A stretch of 64,000 nucleotides of DNA from Paenibacillus sp. 481 (GTDB lineage Bacteria; Bacillota; Bacilli; Paenibacillales; Paenibacillaceae). A model generated the notes under the pieces. That model did no database searches and was not told the origin of the DNA. It was given only the letters and a program-made list of their open reading frames with translations. The position numbers were made by a program, and so were the translations under genes. This document shows positions 35,402-43,217 of the stretch, piece by piece (the stretch's first letter is position 1; each line of letters starts with the position of its first letter). The stretch spans positions 620,001 to 684,000 of the forward strand of contig NZ_CP075175.1 in assembly GCF_021223605.1 (NCBI RefSeq), in the 5' to 3' direction.

Positions 35402-35705
35402 TCTGGTTCATCCTCCTATTTCATCTTACATCTTTAGCGGTTAGAAGAAATGCTTAGTAGTTTAGTTGCTTCATAAATAGTAGCCGGCAATCACATGGCA
35501 CCCGTAATTAAACCGCTTTCACAAAGCAGTAAACGATTGGACGATGATGTCATTCATGATGTCAAGAGGAAAATCCGATCATTTTGTGGCAAGGTAATAG
35601 CAGGTTCATTATAGCACACGTTTTGGAGTTCGCCTATTCTTTTCCTTTTCAAAGCCCTCTTTTTTTGCTATAACGAAGATGAAGAGATGAAAGGAGCTGC
35701 AAGCC
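35402..35705. promoter_or_regulatory. Divergent acsA/acuA control region
   Basis: The 304-bp gap between acsA and acuA carries no coding sequence. It holds a cre-like site (35508-35521) and both ribosome binding sites. No promoter matching consensus well could be picked out by eye. Confidence 0.5.
35508..35521 (-). promoter_or_regulatory. Candidate cre (CcpA) site upstream of acsA
   Basis: The minus strand reads TGAAAGCGGTTTAA, one mismatch from TGWNANCGNTNWCA. It is 107 bp upstream of the acsA start. acsA is under carbon catabolite control in Bacillus, and ccpA is in this window. Confidence 0.55.
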
Positions 35706-36338
35706 GTGGAGCATCGTAAGCGCTATCATGCCCAAATTGTCCCGCACAACGACCGAGTCGTGATCGTTGAAGGTCCTGTCTTGCCTGAGATACTATCTAC
35801 CTTGGACATGCATCCAGATTTAAAGGCATTTCGCCGACCGAAGGAGCAGCACCAAGCGCTAATCGAAATTGCGGGACTACCAGAAGGACGCATCATCATT
35901 GCCCGCGACGAGCAGACGATTATTGGCTACGTGACGTTTCATTATCCAGATGAGCTGGAGCGTTGGTCTGAAGGGAATATGGCTGACTTGGTTGAATTGG
36001 GCGCTATCGAAGTATCGAATGCTTATCGCTCGATAGGACTCGGGAAACGAATGATTCAAACTGCCTTTGAAGATGAGCAACTGGAAAGCTATATCATATT
36101 TACGACCGAATACTATTGGCATTGGGATTTAGAAGGAACGAAATTGAACGTCTGGGATTATCGTAAAATGATGGAGAAGCTCATGGAATCAGTCGGTATG
36201 ATCTGGTACGCTACTGATGATCCAGAAATTTGCTCGCATCCAGCCAACTGTCTCATGGTGAAGATCGGAAAAGACGTTCCACTTTCCTCAAAGGAACAAT
36301 TTGACCGTGTACGCTTTAATCAGCGTTTCATGTATTAA
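35706..36338 (+). CDS. acuA: AcuA protein acetyltransferase
   Basis: The 210-residue GNAT-family enzyme corresponds to AcuA, which acetylates the catalytic Lys of acetyl-CoA synthetase and switches it off. The acetyl-CoA site is visible as IEVSNAYRSIGLGKRMIQ near residues 99-116, preceded by IGYVTFHYPDELERWSEG, a stretch characteristic of AcuA. The C-terminal part FTTEYYWHWDLEGTKLNVWDY is also family-specific. The GTG start at 35706 has AAAGGAG 9 bases upstream. acuC follows 22 bp later and acsA diverges, so substrate, acetylase and deacetylase are clustered. No acuB lies between them. Confidence 0.95.
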   Translation: MEHRKRYHAQIVPHNDRVVIVEGPVLPEILSTLDMHPDLKAFRRPKEQHQALIEIAGLPEGRIIIARDEQTIIGYVTFHYPDELERWSEGNMADLVELGAIEVSNAYRSIGLGKRMIQTAFEDEQLESYIIFTTEYYWHWDLEGTKLNVWDYRKMMEKLMESVGMIWYATDDPEICSHPANCLMVKIGKDVPLSSKEQFDRVRFNQRFMY

Positions 36339-36360
36339 GAATGGAGGGAATATAAGCGAC

Positions 36361-37539
36361 ATGTCAGGACAGACATTGTTTGTCAACAATCAAGACGCCC
36401 TCCGGTACCGGTTTCATGCCGATCATCCGTTTGATCAGCGGCGCTTGCAAATGACAACCGATTTGCTCCAGTATTCAGGAGCTTTACGCGATAACGATAT
36501 CATCGTCCCACAGCCGTTAAATGAAGACTGGCTGCTCTATACGCATCGCCCAGATTACGTCGAGGCGGTGCGCCAGTTAAGTGCGCCACATCCTGCGCGT
36601 GCTTGGAGCGAACGCGCTGACAAATATGGGCTTCACTCCGAGGATACGCCTTATTTTGCAGGCATGCATGAAGCGGCCTGCGCCATTGTTGCAGGCTCGA
36701 TAACCGCTTGCGAGGCTGTCATGTCAGGCAAGTCCACCCATGCTTTGCATTTAGGGGGAGGACTCCATCACGCATTCGCTGAACGAGGCTCCGGCTTCTG
36801 TGTATACAACGATGCCTCCGTCGCTATTGCGTGGTTGCGTAAACATTTTAACGCACGCGTCTTATATATTGACACCGATGTGCACCATGGTGACGGGGTT
36901 CAGTGGTCGTTCTACACCGACCCGGACGTGTTCACCTACTCGATTCACGAAACGGGAAAGTATTTGTTCCCGGGAACCGGCTTTGTACAAGAGCGGGGTG
37001 AGAGCGATGGTTTCGGCACTTGTGTAAACGTTCCTTTGGAACCGTATACAGAGGATCATTCGTGGCTTGAATGCTTCGAGGATACGATTGTACAAGTTGC
37101 TAAGCATTTTAAGCCCGACATTATTGTTAGCCAGCATGGTGCAGATGCTCATGCACTTGACCCACTGTCTCATATGCATTGCAGCATGCGCATTTACAAA
37201 GAAATGCCACGTATCATTCATCAGCTTGCTCATGAATACTGCGATGGACGTTGGGTAGCATTAGGTGGTGGAGGCTATGATATTTGGCGCGTCGTACCGC
37301 GGGCTTGGAGCCTCCTTTGGCTTGAAATGAACGCCCATCCACTGTTGCAAGAACTGGAGGCAGATCCGTACACTCCTCTACCCGAACAATGGTTATATAA
37401 ATGGTCCCCTGAATCACCCGTCCTACTGCCCAATATGTGGCTTGATGATGTAAAGCAATGGGCGCCTATGCCACGGCGAGACATCATTCAGGCGCGAAAT
37501 ACACACATCAAAGAGCTCGCTCTGGAGTATGTGCGCTAA
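36361..37539 (+). CDS. acuC: AcuC, histone-deacetylase-family protein deacetylase
   Basis: The enzyme of about 392 residues is a zinc-dependent class I/II-type deacetylase. Active-site features are LHLGGGLHHAFAERGSGFCV (the His-His dyad), YIDTDVHHGDGVQ (Asp and His zinc ligands), SQHGADAHALDPLSH and the late ALGGGGYD with the catalytic-pocket Tyr. AcuC reactivates acetylated AcsA in Bacillus. The start is ATG 36361 with GGAGGG 12 bases upstream; the region before it in the same frame overlaps acuA and is not needed by the family. It is co-transcribed with acuA. The 392-residue length matches Bacillus AcuC. Confidence 0.95.
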   Translation: MSGQTLFVNNQDALRYRFHADHPFDQRRLQMTTDLLQYSGALRDNDIIVPQPLNEDWLLYTHRPDYVEAVRQLSAPHPARAWSERADKYGLHSEDTPYFAGMHEAACAIVAGSITACEAVMSGKSTHALHLGGGLHHAFAERGSGFCVYNDASVAIAWLRKHFNARVLYIDTDVHHGDGVQWSFYTDPDVFTYSIHETGKYLFPGTGFVQERGESDGFGTCVNVPLEPYTEDHSWLECFEDTIVQVAKHFKPDIIVSQHGADAHALDPLSHMHCSMRIYKEMPRIIHQLAHEYCDGRWVALGGGGYDIWRVVPRAWSLLWLEMNAHPLLQELEADPYTPLPEQWLYKWSPESPVLLPNMWLDDVKQWAPMPRRDIIQARNTHIKELALEYVR

Positions 37540-37555
37540 CTCCAAGTTATGACAC

Positions 37556-37613
37556 AAAAAAAGAAGGCCGCGAGCACAGCCCCCACTCGATAGCGGAAAT
37601 GTGTCGCGACCTT
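37556..37613 (-). terminator. Terminator of mtnN
   Basis: GAAGGCCGCGA and TCGCGACCTTC pair across a long GC-rich loop, and the minus strand continues with seven T. It also lies after acuC on the plus strand. Confidence 0.75.
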
Positions 37614-37628
37614 CTCGTATTTAACGAA

Positions 37629-38351
37629 CTACGCAGACGCCAGCTTCTGTACAAGCTCGTTAATAATAATAAACGAGTTCTGTGAAGCTTCGACTGTAAA
37701 CTCTGCAAAATTCACATGAGCCGAACCGTCTGCACGGTCAGACATCGAACGAATAATTAGAAACGGCACCGCATTCATGTAGCACACTTGCGCCACTGCC
37801 GAACCTTCCATTTCTGTGCATGCACCTTGGAACGTTTCGTACAACTGCTGCACTTTTTCACGGCTAGCAATAAATTGATCTCCAGATAATATAATTCCTT
37901 TCTGGAATCGATCAGGAAAACGCTCCGCACATACTTCCTCTGCCAACGCAATCAAGTGTGCATCCGCAGTGAAATCAGACACCTCTTGGAACGGAATCAT
38001 ACCCGGCTTAAAACCGAGTGCCGTTACATCCATATCGTGCTGAATACAAGAAGAGGAAATAACAAGGTCACCGATATTAAGCTCTGGATGCACCGCACCC
38101 GCCACTCCTGTAAACAGTACAGTGCCTACTTGAAAACGATCGAGCAGCACCTGTGTCGTTACAGCCGCGTTTACTTTACCTACACCCGACTTGCAAATCA
38201 CGACTGTGCGTCCATGCAAACGTCCTTCATAATAGCGAATGCCCGCATAGTTCACTTCAACGGTTTGCTCTACAGCTTCAAGCAACAGCTTAATTTCCTC
38301 GTCCATTGCGCCGATAATTCCGATAGCAGACTGCTCTTTCATTTCTTGCAT
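37629..38351 (-). CDS. mtnN: 5'-methylthioadenosine/S-adenosylhomocysteine nucleosidase
   Basis: The 240-residue enzyme cleaves MTA and SAH to adenine plus the thioribose moiety, serving methionine salvage and, via SAH, the activated methyl cycle. Signatures: IGIIGAMDEEIKLL at the N-terminus (catalytic Glu12-type residue), GVGKVNAAVTTQ, FTGVAGAVHPELNIGDLVIS, and the purine/ribose site CTEMEGSAVAQVC with the catalytic Asp in IRSMSDRADG. The ATG has AGGAGGG about 7 bases upstream. It stands alone between an AT-rich repeat-bearing region and its terminator. Confidence 0.95.
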   Translation of the reverse strand: MQEMKEQSAIGIIGAMDEEIKLLLEAVEQTVEVNYAGIRYYEGRLHGRTVVICKSGVGKVNAAVTTQVLLDRFQVGTVLFTGVAGAVHPELNIGDLVISSSCIQHDMDVTALGFKPGMIPFQEVSDFTADAHLIALAEEVCAERFPDRFQKGIILSGDQFIASREKVQQLYETFQGACTEMEGSAVAQVCYMNAVPFLIIRSMSDRADGSAHVNFAEFTVEASQNSFIIINELVQKLASA

Positions 38352-38434
38352 CGTATTCCCTCCTAAAATAAACGATACGGATAAACCGCTCCATTGTCGT
38401 TATGGCTTCGAGCGTTTGCGTTCAAAGCCCAGAG

Positions 38435-38527
38435 CTTAGAACTTAGAACTTAAAACTTAAAACTTCAAGCGTTCTATCGTACTACAATTCTATAATATCT
38501 GTAATTCTATAGCTCTATAATTCTATA
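38435..38527. repeat. Five 7-bp tandem repeats followed by three AATTCTATA copies
   Basis: CTTAGAA, CTTAGAA, CTTAAAA, CTTAAAA and CTTCAAG run without gaps from 38435 to 38469. AATTCTATA then appears at 38486, 38503 and 38519, 16-17 bp apart. They fill the gap between mtnN and ccpA. Nothing codes here. Confidence 0.8.
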
Positions 38528-38595
38528 AGAATCCTTACGCCAACACCGAACACAACCGATGTGTGGGATGATAGAGTACAGATGTATGTACATAC

Positions 38596-38622
38596 GAAAA
38601 GCCCCGATTCAAGGGGCTTTTC
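38596..38622 (-). terminator. Terminator of ccpA
   Basis: GAAAAGCCCC and GGGGCTTTTC form a 10-bp stem with a 7-base loop, 20 bp after the ccpA stop on the minus strand. Confidence 0.8.
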
Positions 38623-38641
38623 ATGACGTTCACATCAACAA

Positions 38642-39652
38642 TTATTCGTTCACATGGCTGACCGAAAGACGTAAAATCGTCTCATGCTGCAACACAACAC
38701 GAGGATTTTCTACGTTCTCTTTCTTCATCAGCTTCGTCAACAAGCGCATTGCCACCGCTCCGATATCATACATCGGCTGTGCAACGGTTGTTAATTGTGG
38801 ACGAACCATTGAAGCCATACGAATGTTGTCAACACTAATGATTGACATATCGTCAGGCACTTTAAGACCCGCATCTTGAATACAATGAATAGCACCGATG
38901 GCCATTTCGTCAGTGGCAGCAAATATAGCTGTCGGACGCTTCTTCAAGCCAAGGAAATATTTCATCGCTTCAACTCCGGACTCGTATCTGTAGTTACCGA
39001 TACGTACCAAGTCTTCTTTGTATTCAATTCCTGCTCTTTCCAATGCCTTCTTATAACCCTGGAAACGTGCAAAGCCGTTTGCAGGATCTTGCAAAGTACC
39101 GCTAATCATCGCAATATCGCGGTGACCGTGGCGCACGAGCGTGCTTACTGCATCAAATGCCGCTGCCTCATGATTAATGTCTACAGACGGAATTAAACCA
39201 TTCTCATCCGTCGTCGCACATAATACGATCGGCACCGAAGCTGTACGGAAAGCTTGCACATGGTCTTCTGTCACCACGCCGCCCATAAACAACAAGCCAT
39301 CGACTTGTTTCTCAAGCAGCGTATTAATGACTCGAATTTCCTTATCCTTCTTCTTATCCGCATTGCACAAGATGATATTGTAATGATACATATTAGCAAT
39401 ATCTTCAATGCCGCGCGCCACTTCTGCAAAGATGGAATTGGAAATATCGGGAATGACAACACCGACGGTCGTCGTCTTCTTGCTTGCAAGACCGCGTGCA
39501 ACCGCATTCGGGCGATAACCTAAACGCTCGATCGCTTCGTATACCTTCTTACGGGTTTGCGGCTTAACGTTCGGGTTGTTATTGACAACCCGGGAAACAG
39601 TCGCCATGGAAACGCCCGCTTCTCTGGCTACATCATAAATAGTTACCGTCAC
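38642..39652 (-). CDS. ccpA: Catabolite control protein A
   Basis: This LacI-family regulator of about 336 residues controls carbon catabolite repression by binding cre sites with HPr-Ser-P or Crh-Ser-P. It begins [20 protein letters not shown] (helix-turn-helix) with the hinge helix [14 protein letters not shown], as in Bacillus CcpA. The effector domain includes [19 protein letters not shown] and [22 protein letters not shown] at 39652 is chosen because GGAG is 9 bases upstream and the N-terminus then matches CcpA; an in-frame TTG at 39667 is an alternative. ytxJ lies 118 bp upstream on the same strand, as near B. subtilis ccpA. Confidence 0.93.
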   Translation of the reverse strand: MTVTIYDVAREAGVSMATVSRVVNNNPNVKPQTRKKVYEAIERLGYRPNAVARGLASKKTTTVGVVIPDISNSIFAEVARGIEDIANMYHYNIILCNADKKKDKEIRVINTLLEKQVDGLLFMGGVVTEDHVQAFRTASVPIVLCATTDENGLIPSVDINHEAAAFDAVSTLVRHGHRDIAMISGTLQDPANGFARFQGYKKALERAGIEYKEDLVRIGNYRYESGVEAMKYFLGLKKRPTAIFAATDEMAIGAIHCIQDAGLKVPDDMSIISVDNIRMASMVRPQLTTVAQPMYDIGAVAMRLLTKLMKKENVENPRVVLQHETILRLSVSHVNE

Positions 39653-39770
39653 GATCCTTCTCTCCAATTACCGAAAAATTTGTTACGAACATGCATATTA
39701 CATTTCATAATACGACACTTTCAGAAAATTCGCAATGTTCCGCGCAGTTCCTACACAAAATCACATATCA

Positions 39771-40112
39771 TCACGTTAAATTTGTCAGTTTTTCACTAAC
39801 TTTGTCGTATCGAATCGCATAATGCGAATCATGCCAAATCACATTGCCTTGCTGTAGCAACAATACTTGTGGCGACTCATGCTTAATGCCAAGTTGCTCG
39901 GCACACTCCAATGATACTGGCCGTTCCTCAACCACGAGTATTTTACCGAATACGATCCCTTTGTCCGCAAAGTCTTTTACAACGCTGTCCATTTCTTCGT
40001 CAGCCTGTGAGCTAACCGGACAGCGCGTGCTATGCTTGAACAGGACGACTGGCTGTTGATGCGATTCGGCAATGATCGTCTGCAATTGCTCTAATGTTTG
40101 AATACGCTTCAC
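39771..40112 (-). CDS. ytxJ: YtxJ-like bacillithiol-associated thioredoxin-fold protein
   Basis: The 113-residue thioredoxin-fold protein has a single-Cys active site in FKHSTRCPVSSQAD (about residue 31) and a cis-Pro in HESPQVLLL. This fits the YtxJ/DUF2847 family, linked to bacillithiol redox chemistry as a monothiol bacilliredoxin-like protein. It is small, soluble and cytoplasmic. The ATG has AAGGAGGG upstream. Placement immediately upstream of ccpA mirrors the ytxGHJ-ccpA arrangement of Bacillus; ytxG and ytxH are absent here. Confidence 0.85.
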   Translation of the reverse strand: MKRIQTLEQLQTIIAESHQQPVVLFKHSTRCPVSSQADEEMDSVVKDFADKGIVFGKILVVEERPVSLECAEQLGIKHESPQVLLLQQGNVIWHDSHYAIRYDKVSEKLTNLT

Positions 40113-40157
40113 TATTACCCTCCTTTTGAAAAAACATGAAAGTTAACCATTACCTTC

Positions 40158-40592
40158 TCAACTTATTTTAACCCGATATGGCTCCAAACTAAAACCTGAA
40201 ATTTGAGTTAATCTGAGTTGAAGATCGTTCATCCACTTTTCATCCTGCCACGTACGAGCCAACAAATACAAATCGAGCAGTTGGTTTACCCGAGCTTGAA
40301 TGGCTTGCTCTAACACTTGTGCCATATCTTCCTCTTGCTGCTCTAAGCATTCTACCAATACGCTACCAAGCTCATGTACCGCGTCAAACGAAATCGACAC
40401 CCGCGTTTGCGCATCACAAGTATGCGCTTTTATCATTTCTTGCAAATCTTGCTTAATGCTGGACAGCAATTCCGTGCGCTCACAACCCGTACATGTAAAT
40501 ATGGGTACACGCAATATTTCTATTTTTCGCGCGTGAACAACAGTTCGCAATGTTAAATCCATAAAATGACCACAAGTGCAGCGTTTATACAT
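40158..40592 (-). CDS. Zinc-ribbon protein, YgiT-type N-terminus
   Basis: The protein of about 144 residues opens with YKRCTCGHFMDL and continues with VPIFTCTGCERTEL. The two Cys pairs are spaced like the YgiT/MqsA-type zinc finger. The remainder (about 55-144) is helical, Gln/Glu/Leu-rich and lacks a helix-turn-helix I can recognise, so it is not a complete MqsA antitoxin; no toxin gene is adjacent. ATG at 40592 has AGGGGTGG 5 bases upstream; a longer frame to 40724 has no such site. Function is unknown. Confidence 0.6.
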   Translation of the reverse strand: MYKRCTCGHFMDLTLRTVVHARKIEILRVPIFTCTGCERTELLSSIKQDLQEMIKAHTCDAQTRVSISFDAVHELGSVLVECLEQQEEDMAQVLEQAIQARVNQLLDLYLLARTWQDEKWMNDLQLRLTQISGFSLEPYRVKIS

Positions 40593-40866
40593 ACGGTCCA
40601 CCCCTAGACTCTCTTGATGTTCGTCGTTAGACTTAAGAATTACGTAAAGAACACATATGATATTTGATTCGATATTGATTAACGTAGTAGATATTCGACT
40701 TTGTTTACTTATCTCCTTCTGCATGTCAGGTTGTATTTATTTACACAATTAGAAATTCATTAGGAGGTAATGGTTTGATTTAGTGTTGTTCATTTTGTGC
40801 TAACTATGGTTAAATACGGAGTATGGTATTGTAAAAATGCCAGACCTTAAAGGAGGCTGATTGCAG

Positions 40867-41391
40867 ATGCGATTGAGCGGCAAACGAATTGTTGCACTCG
40901 TAGACGAAGAGTTTGAAGATTTAGAGCTCTGGTACCCGATATACCGCGCGCGCGAGGAAGGTGCAGAAGTTCACCTCGTTGGCGAGCAGCGTGGCAAGAC
41001 ATATATCGGTAAATACGGTGTTCCAGCAACGGCAGAATACGCCTTTGAAGATATTGATACGGCTCAGTATGACGGCCTACTTGTACCAGGTGGTTGGGCT
41101 CCTGACAAGCTGCGTCGCTACCCAGAAGTGCTACGCATCGTACGTGAAATAAATACGGCTGAAAAAGCAATTGGGCAAATATGCCACGCGGGCTGGGTAC
41201 TCATTTCCGCCAAAATTTTGGAAGGTCGCACGGTAACGTCCACACCAGGTATCCGTGATGATATGGAAAATGCAGGCTGCACATGGATTGATCAGGACGT
41301 CGTCGTTGACGGCCATATCATCTCAGCGCGTCGTCCACCGGACTTAGCGCCATATGGCAAAGCATTTTGCGACGTTGTCGCACAGCAATAA
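40867..41391 (+). CDS. DJ-1/PfpI family protein
   Basis: The protein of about 174 residues matches the PfpI/YhbO branch of the DJ-1 superfamily (glutamine-amidotransferase-like fold). The N-terminal LVDEEFEDLELWYPIYRARE carries the family Glu, and the nucleophile elbow is IGQICHAGWVLISA (Cys about residue 102, followed by His). Members are described as proteases, chaperones or glyoxalase/deglycase enzymes, and the true activity is debated. ATG at 40867 is 10 bases after AAGGAGG; TTG at 40861 is an alternative. It converges with ptsI and shares a terminator with it. Confidence 0.9.
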   Translation: MRLSGKRIVALVDEEFEDLELWYPIYRAREEGAEVHLVGEQRGKTYIGKYGVPATAEYAFEDIDTAQYDGLLVPGGWAPDKLRRYPEVLRIVREINTAEKAIGQICHAGWVLISAKILEGRTVTSTPGIRDDMENAGCTWIDQDVVVDGHIISARRPPDLAPYGKAFCDVVAQQ

Positions 41392-41394
41392 TAA

Positions 41395-41446
41395 CAAAAG
41401 CGGCGCTTCGCATTATGCTATGCATATGCGGAGCGCCGCTTTTTAT
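41395..41446. terminator. Bidirectional terminator between the PfpI gene and ptsI
   Basis: A long stem (AAAAGCGGCGCTTCGCAT with ATGCGGAGCGCCGCTTTT, one mismatch) has A and T runs at its ends. Confidence 0.88.
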
Positions 41447-41465
41447 AACGTTATGAGCAAGGAAA

Positions 41466-43217
41466 TCAGTCGCACATCGCGGACTGTGATGCTTGCGAAC
41501 AGCCTGCTAGGAGCGCTGCTTCCACTCCAGCTTTCGTTCGACTCGCGTAAGCATGCTCAGTGAGCGTCTTGCTCGTCTCCAATGAGCAGCGACGTATGGC
41601 CGCCTTAACGCGTGGAATGGAGCGCGAGGACATGCTTAGCTCGTCAACGCCGAGCGCAATCCAGAGCGGCACAGAACGTGGGTCTCCTGCCATTTCCCCG
41701 CATACACCGACCATAATCCCTTGTCGCTTTGCAGCTTCAATCGTATGACGTATAAGGCGTAACACAGCCGGGTGATACGGGTCGTACATATGAGCGATCT
41801 GCTCATTCATCCGATCAACAGCTAATGTATACTGCACCAAATCGTTCGTGCCAATACTGAAGAAGTCTACTTCCTCTGCTAATAAATCCGCCATCGCTGC
41901 CGCTGCTGGAACTTCGATCATAATGCCGATTGGCAGCTTTTCAGCAAACGGAAGCCCTTCCTGACGCAGCTCTACCTTCGCCTCTTCAAGCAGCGATTTG
42001 GCGGCCTGCACTTCTTCCAGCGAGGAGATCATCGGAAACATAATCTTGACGTTTCCAAATGCACCCGCCCGCAATATCGCACGCAGCTGTATTTTAAATA
42101 AATCTGTCCGATCCAAGCAAATACGGATCGCACGGTAACCGAGAAATGGATTATCTTCTTCTGGCAAATGCAAATAATCCATCGGCTTATCGCCACCCAC
42201 ATCTAATGTACGAATGATGACCGGTTTATCACCGAACTTCTCAGCCACTTCACGATAAACATTGTACTGCTCTGCCTCAGAAGGCGGGAAGGAGCGATCC
42301 ATATAAATAAACTCCGTTCGAAACAGTCCGACTCCTTCTGCCCCATTCTGGATAGCAATTTCCAATTCCCGTGTTGAGCTAATATTCGCAGCCAAGTGCA
42401 GCTCATATCCGTCAACCGTAATGGCAGGTAGAGATACCATCTTGCTTAGTTCATCCGTTTCCTGAACATACGCATCACGACGTCGCTCATACGACTCTAG
42501 GACGTCCTCTGGCGGCTCGACATGCACGATGCCGTTTTCGCCGTCCACGATGACGAGATCGCCTGTCTGAATCGGTCTATACAGCTTGCCCTCAAGTCCG
42601 AGGACAAGTGGAATACCTAGCGCACGTGCCATAATCGCAGAGTGAGACGTCTTCCCGCCTAGCAACATGACGATGCCGAGTACATTTTTCGGATTCAAAT
42701 GTACGAGCTGGGAAGGAGATAGCTCCTTTGCTACCAAGATATAAGGCTGCGTATCTGTCGGCAGCGTAATTTCTGGCGCACCTAGCAAATGTTTCAGGAG
42801 GCGGTTGCCCACATCTTTAATATCAAGCGCCCGCTCCTTCATATATTCGTCATCAAGCAGGTCGAACATCGTCACGAAGTGATCGATTGCTTCTTTAACC
42901 GCTACTTCTGCCGCCTTATATTGACGTTGAATGATGCCCTGTATTTCATTCATGAACACGGGATCTTCCAATATCGCCAAATGAGCATCAAAGATCGTTG
43001 ATTCCTCACGCCCAACCAGTTCGCTAATTTCATTTTTGATATACTCAATCTCGGTTTTTGAGGAACGAATTCCTTCATACAAGCGTTCAAATTCACGCGC
43101 CAAATCGCTCGGGTCCATTCTTTGGTCTGGCACATCCCATTCCCACGTAGGCAACACGAACGATTTCCCAATTGCAATTCCGAATGAGGCACCTATCCCT
43201 TGAGCCATCTCACTCAT
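41466..43217 (-). CDS. ptsI: PTS enzyme I (phosphoenolpyruvate-protein phosphotransferase)
   Basis: The 583-residue enzyme takes phosphate from PEP and passes it to HPr. The phospho-His lies in GGKTSHSAIMARALGIP near residue 188. The PEP-binding C-terminal barrel shows GVGLFRTEFIYMDR, VIIRTLDVGGDKP, GIMIEVPAAAAMADLLAEE and FFSIGTNDLVQYT, and the catalytic Cys in VGVCGEMAGDP. The start overlaps the stop of the upstream EIICBA by 4 bases (ATGA), which implies translational coupling. ptsH is not next to it, unlike the usual ptsHI order. The sequence after about residue 540 is Ala/Ser-rich and divergent. Confidence 0.96.
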   Translation of the reverse strand: MSEMAQGIGASFGIAIGKSFVLPTWEWDVPDQRMDPSDLAREFERLYEGIRSSKTEIEYIKNEISELVGREESTIFDAHLAILEDPVFMNEIQGIIQRQYKAAEVAVKEAIDHFVTMFDLLDDEYMKERALDIKDVGNRLLKHLLGAPEITLPTDTQPYILVAKELSPSQLVHLNPKNVLGIVMLLGGKTSHSAIMARALGIPLVLGLEGKLYRPIQTGDLVIVDGENGIVHVEPPEDVLESYERRRDAYVQETDELSKMVSLPAITVDGYELHLAANISSTRELEIAIQNGAEGVGLFRTEFIYMDRSFPPSEAEQYNVYREVAEKFGDKPVIIRTLDVGGDKPMDYLHLPEEDNPFLGYRAIRICLDRTDLFKIQLRAILRAGAFGNVKIMFPMISSLEEVQAAKSLLEEAKVELRQEGLPFAEKLPIGIMIEVPAAAAMADLLAEEVDFFSIGTNDLVQYTLAVDRMNEQIAHMYDPYHPAVLRLIRHTIEAAKRQGIMVGVCGEMAGDPRSVPLWIALGVDELSMSSRSIPRVKAAIRRCSLETSKTLTEHAYASRTKAGVEAALLAGCSQASQSAMCD

